From assembly GCA_037178855.1 (NCBI GenBank), contig JASJZC010000004.1, positions 7,316,001 to 7,380,000 of the forward strand: a stretch of DNA of 64,000 nucleotides. Direction: 5' to 3'. Positions 52,107 to 64,000 of this stretch are shown piece after piece (position 1 is the first letter of the stretch; every line of letters begins with the position of its first letter). The DNA is from Oscheius sp. JU75. Its lineage: Eukaryota; Nematoda; Chromadorea; Rhabditida; Rhabditidae. A program made the position numbers and the translations under genes. Under the pieces are notes generated by a model, which saw only the letters and a list, made by a program, of their open reading frames with translations, was not told the origin of the DNA and did not search any database.

Positions 52107-53988
52107 TTAGTAATAGCGGGACCAGCTGGCAGTTCCCGGCGTGTAGTTGTGGGGACGGTAGCTGTTGAAATGCCTCAGAGACGAGTTCCCGTAGTAGGAC
52201 CAATACCAAGGAGCCGAACTGAAAAAATCCATGTCCTGGTCAGAAATGTAAGGGCACCATGTTCCTAGATAGCTTCTTGTGTACATGTGAGATTTGAGAC
52301 TCTGGGGTCGGCTGGCAATATCGAAATTGGTCTCGGTGGCCAGGTAGTTGTAACCAGAATAGCCTCGTCTGGTCGTGATTCGGCTGCTTTCAGCTGTCAT
52401 CTGGAAAGTACCAGTTCGATTACGATTTTCAGATCCACATTCTAGAGCTCACACGTGGCTACAGCCTTTTGTATGGAACAGTAAATTTTGACCTACCTGG
52501 GGCGGTGTATAGAGCGGTGTCTTCCCGTACAGCTTCTCCTCAGTTCTGTAGGAATAGGGACGGCGGAAGTCCTGAGTCCTGCCGTAGACATATCTACAAA
52601 TAATCTCTTGTCAGTCGCCCGCGTTCCCGCCCAGTTCAAACAAAAATTCTGTCCCGTTCCCAAAATAACGATAAAAAACTGACTTGTAGATGGGATAGCT
52701 CCATGTCCGGATACCAAAAATGTCATATTTTCTGAAGGGTTCCTGCTCGGACCTGTAGTGAACGTTCGTGTGATAAGGGGTAGTGACCATGGCCAACGGA
52801 GTCCTGGCTCTGCTGCCTGTTCTATTGTCGTCGACTCTCTGAAGATGTTAAGTCCTTTGTGACTCAAAACAGTCATTAAGGGGATGACAGATTCAGAAAG
52901 GAACATGTTGACGCTTGAAAAGAGGCTGTTACACAGTGAGAGCGACCCAGGCAGCATGCCATCCGCTATAAGCACCTGGCTCATAAATTCTAAGTGGGAG
53001 AGTGGTTTATGGAAATTATATTCGTTTTTGAATGATAGTTACAACTTTCGAGCGACACACTCGACAGTTAACACGCGTAGTAGTTGTGGCCTGTAATTTT
53101 GACTAATAGTTCATACGCGGTGTTGTTGCGGCTCTAACAAAACTAACTTTTGTGATATTTTGTTAGCCAATCTTTTGGAATACATGCCCAGACTAATTCT
53201 GTAAAAGATGCAAAGAAAAGTTAGTCAAAGTGCTAACTGGATGGGTGCATGTTCACGCAACAGATGCTTGGTTTGCGTGGGTGTAAAAGGAATAAAAAAA
53301 GGCTGGTCACCTCCTCCGTCTGCATCTGCTCCTCTTTCTCTTCCTAACCTTACCGTATACTTTCCTGATTATACATTGCCCACCTGGATTCCGGAGATCT
53401 CTCTCACGGGGGTATAGCTCCTTCGGATGTGTCTTTCATAACTGTCGGCACTCTTGACCGGAGTATTCTCTCTGGACCAACGTGACAGATACTTCTCACT
53501 GAAAGTTGTCTTATTGGACTGAAACACAGCCAGGACAGTTTTGCCAAAAAAAACTGGAAGATCGCAACTCGATTGTTCACACACGCTGTGGTTGTGGCTT
53601 TATTTTTCAGGAAGCTGTTTAAATTTCTGGAATTCTTACTTGGAAATGCATCCCAAATCAACAGATCGGCTTCTGTAGTGAGTTCGGTAGTTGTCCCTGT
53701 ACGACATTGGGCTCTTGTCGAGTTCTTCTTCAGTCAACCTTAACCACATGTCTCGCTTATACTGTCTCGTACCTTTCACAATAAGGAGCGTCTATGACCT
53801 CGTCAGCGTGCTTCTGTGCTAATTGCTGCCACGTTTTGTCCTTCGAGTACTCTAGAAGAGCCTTCGCTTCGGCTAGGGCGTCACTCCTGGAAAAAATTTC
53901 CCTCGATTTTTGTCTCAAATAGTTCAGAAAAGATTGGGAACGACTCAAACCTCGGTGTTTTCTCGATGAACCTGTGTGCAGGTGGCAT
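52107..53988 (-). CDS. Tyr/Arg-rich protein of unknown function
   Basis: Minus-strand exons include 53951-53988, 53773-53886, 53640-53738, about 53390-53520, about 52680-52845, about 52500-52595 and 52107-52400. It starts MPPAHRFIEKTPR, then a helical part (DALAEAKALLEYSKDKTWQQ). The rest is rich in Tyr, Arg and Ser with short repeats of the type RxxYxTxVxYR: YRDNYRTHYRSRSVDLG, SYERHIRRSYTPVREI, YHTNVHYRSEQEPFRK, YVYGRTQDFRRPYSYR, SLKSHMYTRSYLGTW. It ends YTPGTASWSRYY. There is no signal peptide or membrane helix; a cytoskeletal or sarcomeric binding protein is a guess from composition only. The join between the third and fourth exons is unresolved: the visible donor leaves phase 2, while the next exon wants phase 0. 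Confidence 0.6.
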
Positions 53989-54815
53989 GGCGCGCTGGTG
54001 GGACTGACAGTTTGCGAACTAAATCTCAAGTGCGGGCAGTCGCACTCTCTAGTTTTTGCAAATGGGCGAAACAATGCCAATGCTACTGTTCCGACATTCA
54101 TCGCTTGGTTTGTGAGAGAGAGAGGGAGGAGGAGAGAGATGAGAGTGGATCAAAAAGCGATCGGTGTAATTGAGAGGGAGGATGAGTCAGGTGAGAGGAT
54201 TTGGCTTCGAGCTTACCCAGTGCTTTAGAGTTGACTTGTCAGATCCTGACACGTTGTGGCACAGACTCAACAGTTCACACGCGCAGTAGTTGTGGCCTAT
54301 CTTTTTGTGCAAATGATCAAAACTGGCCAAAAAAACTTTCTAAGGGTTCATGAGTACCAAAGCTATAAAATTGGTCTTCAAGAACTACTGAACTCTCCAA
54401 AACTCTTTACAAGTTCACTCCGCCATTCTAGTGACGGTATTTATTTGCGAGAGCTCACTCTCTTATCCTCCCTCAGAGAGTTGACAAACAAACAAAAAAG
54501 AGGAGCATAGTCAGAGGAAGAGAGACAAACTAAAAGGGACCAGGCTGGAAGTGTGGACCAACAATCAGGCTGGAATGGCTCATCAACGCCCTCCTCTTCT
54601 CTGTCCCATGGAAAAAGGCTGTCAGCGAGAGTGTATGGGAGCTGAGGAGGTCGAGATTTCTCCCAGGTGAAAATAGCATGGTCCCCAGAGGAGATCCCGA
54701 GGAGTCCCCGCAGCTTTAAACTGTCTCACCCCCGCGTTTCTCGGCTTGTTTATTTGTTATTATAGACCCGTGGGATTGAACCCTGACAATTATTTCCACG
54801 CACTGTAATGAAAAT

Positions 54816-56938
54816 CTATTTTGATGTCTCGGCTGTTTTGGCTGACGGAGGCTGAATTGGGACACAGGGGGTGAGTCGACGGTAGAAGACCAAAAATGCT
54901 AGTAGGAGCAGAATCCACGTGGAGAGCTGAAAGATCCAGACGTAGATTGGACCGAGATGCTTGTAGAGGTCGCTAAAATTCATTTTTTTTAATTTAAGAA
55001 AAAATTTGTTGAAAAATGGGAACCACAACGACAGCGTGAATTGTTGCTAGTTTAGAGCTACAACTACTGCACGTATGAAATGTCGATTGTGTTCGGCAAA
55101 ATAACTACTCACGTGATAGCCAGCGGACCCAAAACCCTGCTAAGACTGGCCAGCAATGTGTTGATTCCATGCATTGTTCCCTGCCTTCTCGGTCCCAGCA
55201 CAGAGGAATACAGAGCAGCCAAATGAACGTTCATCAAGGCGAATCCGACTCCAAAAACTACAGTGTATGCTACAGCGTATAGCCACTGAGGAATGGCGGG
55301 AGTTCGAGAATAACAGGACCAGGTCTCTGGACAGCCCTCTGCATTAATATAGTTGCTGTAAAATGACCATGGGAACGTGGATAGGACGAATCCGATGCAG
55401 ACCAGGATCCCTACGATGACTCCTAGTCTGTTGTCGACTCTGAAACAGTGGATGGAGACAGAGAGGCAAAGAGACAGAATGACAGTGCAACTGGAAGACA
55501 GAGGGACATAGAGACATAGAGACAAAGTGACAGAGAGATAGAGAGACGGAGAAACGGGAAAGACAGTGACAGAGACAGAGACAGAGATAGTACTCACTTC
55601 TTTCCAGTCTTGGTCCAAACATAAGTCAACAAAAACAGAAATCCTAGCAGACCAGACAACGAGACCAGCATTGAACTGAACTTGGTCGTAGTACTCAGAT
55701 CCAGTTCGAACATTCTCTGGGTATACATCGGTCCGATCCTGAAACTCTCACTCATCATAAAAGTGCTAAAGATCAGCCTACGTTTCCATACAGGCGTAGA
55801 CGAACATCTGTATCATTTTCCCAAAAATGCATATAAAGACTGCCAGCTTGTCATAAGGAGGAAGTATAGGCCCTGTTGAGGCTTCAGAAGAGGATGTACT
55901 GTCAATCGAACCCCTCTTGGCCTCTTTCTTCGGCATTGGGACCTCATTGAAATGGAAAATCATGAGGATCAGGGTGATGATAATCAGCAGGATGCTGACC
56001 ATGGCCGGGACTGTGTACATGTTGACTGTGACTGGTCCAATATTGAATCCAGAATACCCTAGTGGGGCGAAAAGGAGCTGGAAACCTAAATTTTAGAAAT
56101 TTTAATGTTTACGAATCTGCTTACCCGGTCCAAAAGCCAGTCCGAGACAAAAAGCTCCATCGAAGAGGGCAGCTGCAGAGGATCTGTCCTGTTCAGCCGC
56201 GGCATAGGTCCAGTAGGTTGGGAGAAGAGCGTTCCCGCCTAAAACTAGAATTTTTAGAATTTGAATTAGTTTGAACCTGCTGCGATTCCCGCCAAAAATC
56301 TAGCCACTAACATGGCCCATTTTGCCTCAAAGGGGAAAAGATGAAGAAACATGTACATGAGATTGGTGGCCAGCATCAGATACATGGAGAAGATTGAGGG
56401 CTTGCGGATGCAGCCGAGCTAAAAAGTAGCTTTTTGCAATCATTTGAAGAATGAAGGAGGCCACAGCTACTGCCCGTGTGAACTATTTCGGCTGTACAAT
56501 AATTTTCTTTCGAAACCCACCTTATTCGACCATCTCCCAAACAAGGGTGCTGCTCCAGCAATTCCAATACTGTAGGCGACGCTGATGAAAGAGTAGAAGT
56601 ACTCCGAAGCAGATGAATCGACCTATTTTCCATGAAATACTGACGAAGGAAATGTACCTCTCTCATGAATGGAAAAAGACTGGCAAAATAGGTTGTAAAC
56701 TGAATTCGCGTGAACAAAATGACTATCATTATTAGCCGGATACTCTTCCAGTCGGTAGTACATGGTAACAGTTGTTCTGTTGCTTCTTCGCGGTCGACTG
56801 TGGAGCTGGAAATATGAACTGTAAAAAAAGTTGACCACAACGACTGCGCGTGTTAACTGTGACTATAAAACTGAGCCAAAACAACCTGACTGCTAATTTC
56901 TTGTCAGGTGGACCCTCCTCTACATGAACCTTGCTCAT
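54816..56938 (-). CDS. MFSD8/CLN7-like lysosomal transporter (MFS)
   Basis: About eight minus-strand exons from ATG 56938 (MSKVHVEEGPPDKKLA) to 54816. The order of motifs follows MFSD8/CLN7: a dileucine-type head (EEATEQLLP); VAYSIGIAGAAPLFGRWSNK, the loop-2 signature of the family; MLVARFLAGIAAG; VTVNMYTVPAMVSIL; VYACMETIGPMYTQRM; CPETWSCYSRTPAIPQWLYA; ALYSSVLGPRRQGTMHGINT and SRVLGPLAITDLYKHLGPIY; then a last helix and short tail. Twelve membrane segments are expected. MFSD8 is a late-endosome and lysosome membrane protein (human CLN7 disease); chloride and polyol transport have been proposed for it. The first intron join was not fully settled. Three introns hold the 30-base motif. Confidence 0.82.
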
Positions 56939-57147
56939 TTTATGACTCAATAATAACAGGAGGATTATTTCCAACAAACGAAATAACCAGAATGCTGCAG
57001 ACAGAGTCATTGTGAGTGGGGCAACCCCTTTCACCCCATTCACGGGTCCCCTTCCAGACACACTATTTAGCATGAATCGACGTTCGTTTGTCATAGAATC
57101 AAAGTATCGAGACGTTATCTGTCCGTGTCTCTTATTCCCTCTCTCAC

Positions 57148-58650
57148 CTAAAAGATCCTCTAGCCTCTGCAATCGTCGGCAGGGTCAAAAAAGGCGGAGA
57201 CTTAATGCCCGGTGTGATGGGTGTTTGTGGTGTACTCAGGGAACTTCTAAAGATAATAACAAACATCATCAGCGTGACTACAGAAAACAAACCGTAATGT
57301 TTTTTGCGAACCGAACTCGAATGGCAGATCAAAGTTGAAGATGCTGTGTGGGGAGGCTGGTATCAGCTCGGCCGGTTGGCTCAGGGCTCTTTGGATTCTG
57401 AAAAAAAATAGAAGTAAGCCACAACTACTGTCCGTGTGAACTGTTGCAAAATTTGGACACAACGACAGTTTGAGCTGCGGCCACAGAATTGAAGCCGCAA
57501 TGACGGCACGTATGAGCTGTCAAGTCTGTAATTCTCAAAAACTTTCCAAACCAGGTTCTTTTCGGGTGAAAATCGACCGGCAGCGTGTTCTGTCGATGCA
57601 TCGAGAATACTGACTCAACTTTTTCTATCTCTAGGCCCCGTATTTCCCATCTGTCCTCGGAGGGAACATTGTTCAGTTTATTGTCCCCATATGATTCGTT
57701 TCTTGTCTGGTCTGGCTAGCTTACCTGACCCTTGGAGTTGTCAAAACGGCCGGTGAATTGGGTAGATCAAAAGAAAAGACGCTGCACGGGGTAGAAGGAG
57801 ATGGCTCTCCGTAGTTGTAGTTATTGTGATTGGAAGCTGGAAGTCGGAGCCTACGAGGACGATTCTTCAACAGTTTTTGGCGCTCCGAACATCTGAAAAC
57901 TTTTGAAATTTTCTTGAAAATGAGTCAGGTGTGTTTTCTACAGATTATTAAGAAAGGTGGAAGCTTCTCGAAGCTGTAACCTGAAAAGCCACAATGACAG
58001 CGCGTGGGAACTGTCGAATCTATAACTCTCGTGGGTCACAGTGGCTCGTCCCAACTGTCTTCAGCCGTCTCTCTCTGAACTTATGGGAATAGCAGAGTAT
58101 CGTCTTTCTAAGAATATTTGACCAGAGAAGAACACTGGTATCTGTCTTCTTTTTGACAGTACATGATTATCTCTTGACTACTTGGATACATATTTCTCTG
58201 TTTTTTTTCCTATTTCCCTACTTTTCCTATGGTTAAGTATATTAAGAACATTTATGTGTTCCTGGAAAATTTAGGGCGAAACTTGCCCGTATGGCTCAGT
58301 CGCTCCGATTACAAAACAAAAAGAAATTAAGTACGATCCCCGGGTTGGTGAAGCTTTTTGCATATTTATAAAAATTCCCGAAAGCACATACCGAAGAGGT
58401 TTTTCCCAATAGTTAGGCCATAATTATCATATTACCTCGTTTTTATTTCCTCGCGAGCCGAAGTTTGCCCGTCGGTATAGGATCGCTCATAAGTTATAGA
58501 TCAATAGGCTTCCTTGTGCACCTACTTTCAGGCCAGAACTGCCCTATAGAAACTGTTCTGTACTATCGGTATGTCACTGAACTTTCCCCATCAAAGCACT
58601 CCAAAAACAAACCTTGGTACCTCGTCCTCTGACGGTCTAGGTGACGCCAT
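57148..58650 (-). CDS. Ser/Pro-rich protein, possibly nuclear
   Basis: Minus strand: exon 58613-58650 (MASPRPSEDEVPR) joins in phase to 57725-57892 (CSERQKLLKNRPRRLRLPAS then SVFSFDLPNSPAVLTTPRVR) and to an exon from 57397 (IQRALSQPAELIPASPHSIF). A last recognisable exon to about 57149 reads SSLSTPQTPITPGIKSPPF. Many SP and TP sites fit proline-directed kinase targets. The motif S-x-F-x-FDLP occurs twice (SVFSFDLP and SIFNFDLP). A basic cluster may be a nuclear signal. I do not recognise the family, and the 3' end was not found. The first intron is 720 bases and contains the 30-base motif and microsatellite remnants. Confidence 0.5.
58278..58362 (+). pseudogene. tRNA-like relic 3
   Basis: CCGTATGGCTCAGTCG fits a tRNA A box, and CTCCGATTACAAA is shared with the relic at 19.16 kb. 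A degraded B box (GTACGATCCCCGGG) and a T-run (GCTTTTTGCATA) follow. The anticodon arm cannot close. A decayed tRNA or tRNA-derived SINE head. Confidence 0.45.
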
Positions 58651-60720
58651 CGTGTGTAAGAGACAATAGAAAGGGAAGACCGCTCTCGGAAACTCGACTC
58701 TGAACTGTAAAAATTCGGGTCTTTCGTCTCTGATCAACGGAAGTTTTATAAGGAGGAAATGGGAAGAACAAGACAAATTGGATAAGACAGGTACTCTGAT
58801 CGATGCCTGACAGTCAGTCACAGTGTTTACGATTCACCTAGCTTTTTAAAGGGGACTCTCTAGAAGCCCCCTCCATTCTTGAAATTTATGGATTTGGAGG
58901 GTGGTGAGATGAGTCAAGGGGAAGACAAACTATGGGGATATACTGACAGGTCAAATAGGAGTGTATATTTTCTAAACAACATGTCCTTGAGACTGGCTGT
59001 AATAGACGATTACGTGGAAAAGAATCAATCATGTGTCCCCTGTAATGGGCCGAAGAATATACTTGGGGATGAGTCAAGATATCTGTAGGTGTGGGAGAGA
59101 GAGAGACAGTGACGGATATGGGAACGGGTTAGAGAGGGGACTCTCTATTTATGGACTAACAACCCGCCGTGTTATGATTATGGATCATAATGACCGGAAG
59201 TGAAATTGAAAGTTCAGAGATAGATACGCCAGACTGTTGTCTCTGTCTTTGTCTCTCTATAGAAGCTAATCGCTCTGGAAGTCCAAAAACGAAGCAAACA
59301 TAATAAAAAAAAACAGGTTGGGCTGATGCACCGTTGGGGCTCGCGACAGGTAGATGATCTTCCAGTCAAGCTACCGGAGCAACGTTCTCCCCGAGACGCG
59401 TCTCCCAAACTGACTTGACTTGCAAATAGTAACTGATGTCACAAAATATTTGTGACAAATTGGCAATTGGGCCACATACAGACTTTGGAGCATATTAATC
59501 AAGATTTGGAACTACAAAAACTGTCTGACAAGACAGAGGAAGACAGGGGAAGCAGAGCGACCACCAAGAATCATTTAGGGACAGGTAAAGTGAGAAAAGG
59601 AGCGAGATGACTGTCAGAAACAGGTAGCCTACCCGGACAAGAAGAAGTGCTATTAGCTGTTGTTACTCCCTGACTACAAATGCTTCACGCAGTCGCAACT
59701 CCACTTCTATCACACTGGCTCTCTGTATCTATATCTCTCTATCTCTGTCTCTGTAAAACAGGACCGAAAAATCTTTATTCACCCTCTGCACTTCCTATCT
59801 CATCTCCACTCGGCCATCCCAGTCCTTCCTCCCATAACTCATGCATCTTGGAGGAACTGCCAGACTCTCCTCTGCTACAAAATGTATGAGAAGAATGCTG
59901 GGGAGACCTCGATTGTCCTCCCAAGGATCGTGTTACCCTCTTTAATGAATGTTTGCTCACCATCTAATGATTAATTCAATGGCCTCGGGGGCCAGGGTTC
60001 TCCGCTCCCAAAAAAAGGAGAGAGACGTAGTACGTTCTGTTATTACTGAAGAGGAGAGTATGGAACTGACAAGGCTGAACGAGAGTGTACTGGTGCGACT
60101 AGAAAAGGAAGTTCAAATATATGGCTACAAAAAAAAGAAGAGACAGGTGATGGTGAAAAAAAGTAAGAAACGGAAAGATGAGACGATATGTGCGATATCA
60201 TTTCCAGAACAGTTCCACAGTTCACACGCCATATCGCTGTGACTATATTTTTTCTACCAGTTCAGATGGGCAGTCTTTGTGGTCGTTCTGAAAATCTGTC
60301 AGAGTTATAAACACACAGAAAAACCATGTAAACTCTCACCAATACTAGAAATAAAGTAAATTATTAATGAGAAACAGCCTTTCGAACTTCACAAACAACG
60401 AACAACTTCATTCACGTGTCCGTTGCTAGTGGTTGGTTCGAAAGGAGCAGATTTCTCTGGTCAATTTTAGAGGGCGAAAGAGACGAGCGTCCAGGACGAA
60501 GACAGCCGTAGAGAATGACGGGGTAGACTGCATTAGAGATATACGGTAGTAACCTGATATACTGTTTGCCTCCAGGGCGGGATCTCTCCTCTGGAAGGCA
60601 GGGGGCCCAAAGAGGCGTGGCCTCGAGAGAATGGAAGGGCCCCGAACCCTGAGGGGGTGGAGACGCAGGGAGACCTCCTCATTGACCTCGTCTAGCCAGC
60701 GACCTCGACAGCTCTGAATC
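58651..60720. other. Spacer before alpha-tubulin, no gene seen
   Basis: About 2 kb between the divergent Ser/Pro-rich gene and alpha-tubulin. It contains scattered GACAGAG/CTCTGTCT microsatellites, one copy of the 30-base motif at about 60212-60243, and A-rich runs such as ACAAAAAAAAGAAGAGACAG. A GC-rich 250-base stretch (60560-60715) directly before the tubulin ATG is probably its 5' leader and promoter-proximal region. Open frames here lack any family signature. Confidence 0.5.
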
Positions 60721-63929
<3,209 letters not shown>

Positions 63930-64000
63930 TAGTAGTCCTACAGTATACCCCAAGAAAATATTTGCTGCTTGCCTATGCTTCTCGCCGTGTATTTCAATTG

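Overview
The window is genomic DNA of a small, intron-rich animal, most probably a nematode. Three lines of sequence evidence support this. Complete 119-base 5S rRNA copies carry the nematode-type sequence. There is a cluster of CDR-like (cadmium-responsive, GST-fold) membrane proteins. There are also a ShKT peptide, BED zinc fingers and a tyrosine phosphatase with the nematode-style CKDGGSRSG active site. Introns are mostly 35-120 bases, GT-AG, and coding density is high on both strands. No prokaryotic, organellar, CRISPR or viral sequence was recognised. Species cannot be named from the sequence alone.

Layout. 0.5-9.4 kb: a complete transmembrane adenylyl cyclase (ADCY2/4/7 type) with an orphan exon and a 5S rRNA copy upstream. 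9.8-11.1 kb: a multipass, chemoreceptor-like protein. 11.1-13.8 kb: no gene seen. 13.8-15.5 kb: an unrecognised helical protein with a 5S copy in an intron. 15.5-24.2 kb: a repeat-rich block holding a young 1.49-kb palindromic transposon nested in an older inverted-repeat family, and a secreted-protein gene whose large intron holds a Tc1/mariner-type transposase and tRNA-like relics. 24.3-29.5 kb: four CDR-like genes, one of them gutted with a 5S copy where its thioredoxin-domain exons should be. 29.6-37 kb (minus): a long secreted gene with repeated EGF and VWA-like modules; a complete phosphatase gene lies inside one of its introns on the opposite strand. 37-39.6 kb (minus): repeats, a partial secreted gene and a ShKT peptide.

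The right third is dense with housekeeping-type genes: Elongin-A-like (39.9-41.6 kb, minus), mitochondrial zinc transporter SLC30A9 (42.2-44.7), a small membrane protein (45.0-45.4, minus), calcineurin-B-homologous protein CHP1 (45.5-48.6), two BED-finger genes (48.8-50.7), a nitrilase (50.8-51.9), a Tyr/Arg-rich protein (52.1-54.0, minus), an MFSD8/CLN7-like lysosomal carrier (54.8-56.9, minus), a Ser/Pro-rich protein (57.1-58.7, minus) and a complete alpha-tubulin whose first coding exon is only the ATG (60.7-63.9).

Two kinds of non-coding signal stand out. From 1 to about 42 kb, introns carry a strand-oriented GACAGT/GAGACA microsatellite placed just inside the splice sites. From about 31 kb rightwards, a roughly 30-base GC-rich motif with complementary ends (core TGCGCGTGTGAACTGT) recurs about 35 times in introns and between genes; I saw no copy to the left of 30.9 kb. 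Exon joins were worked out by eye from frame and GT-AG signals; where a join could not be settled this is stated.
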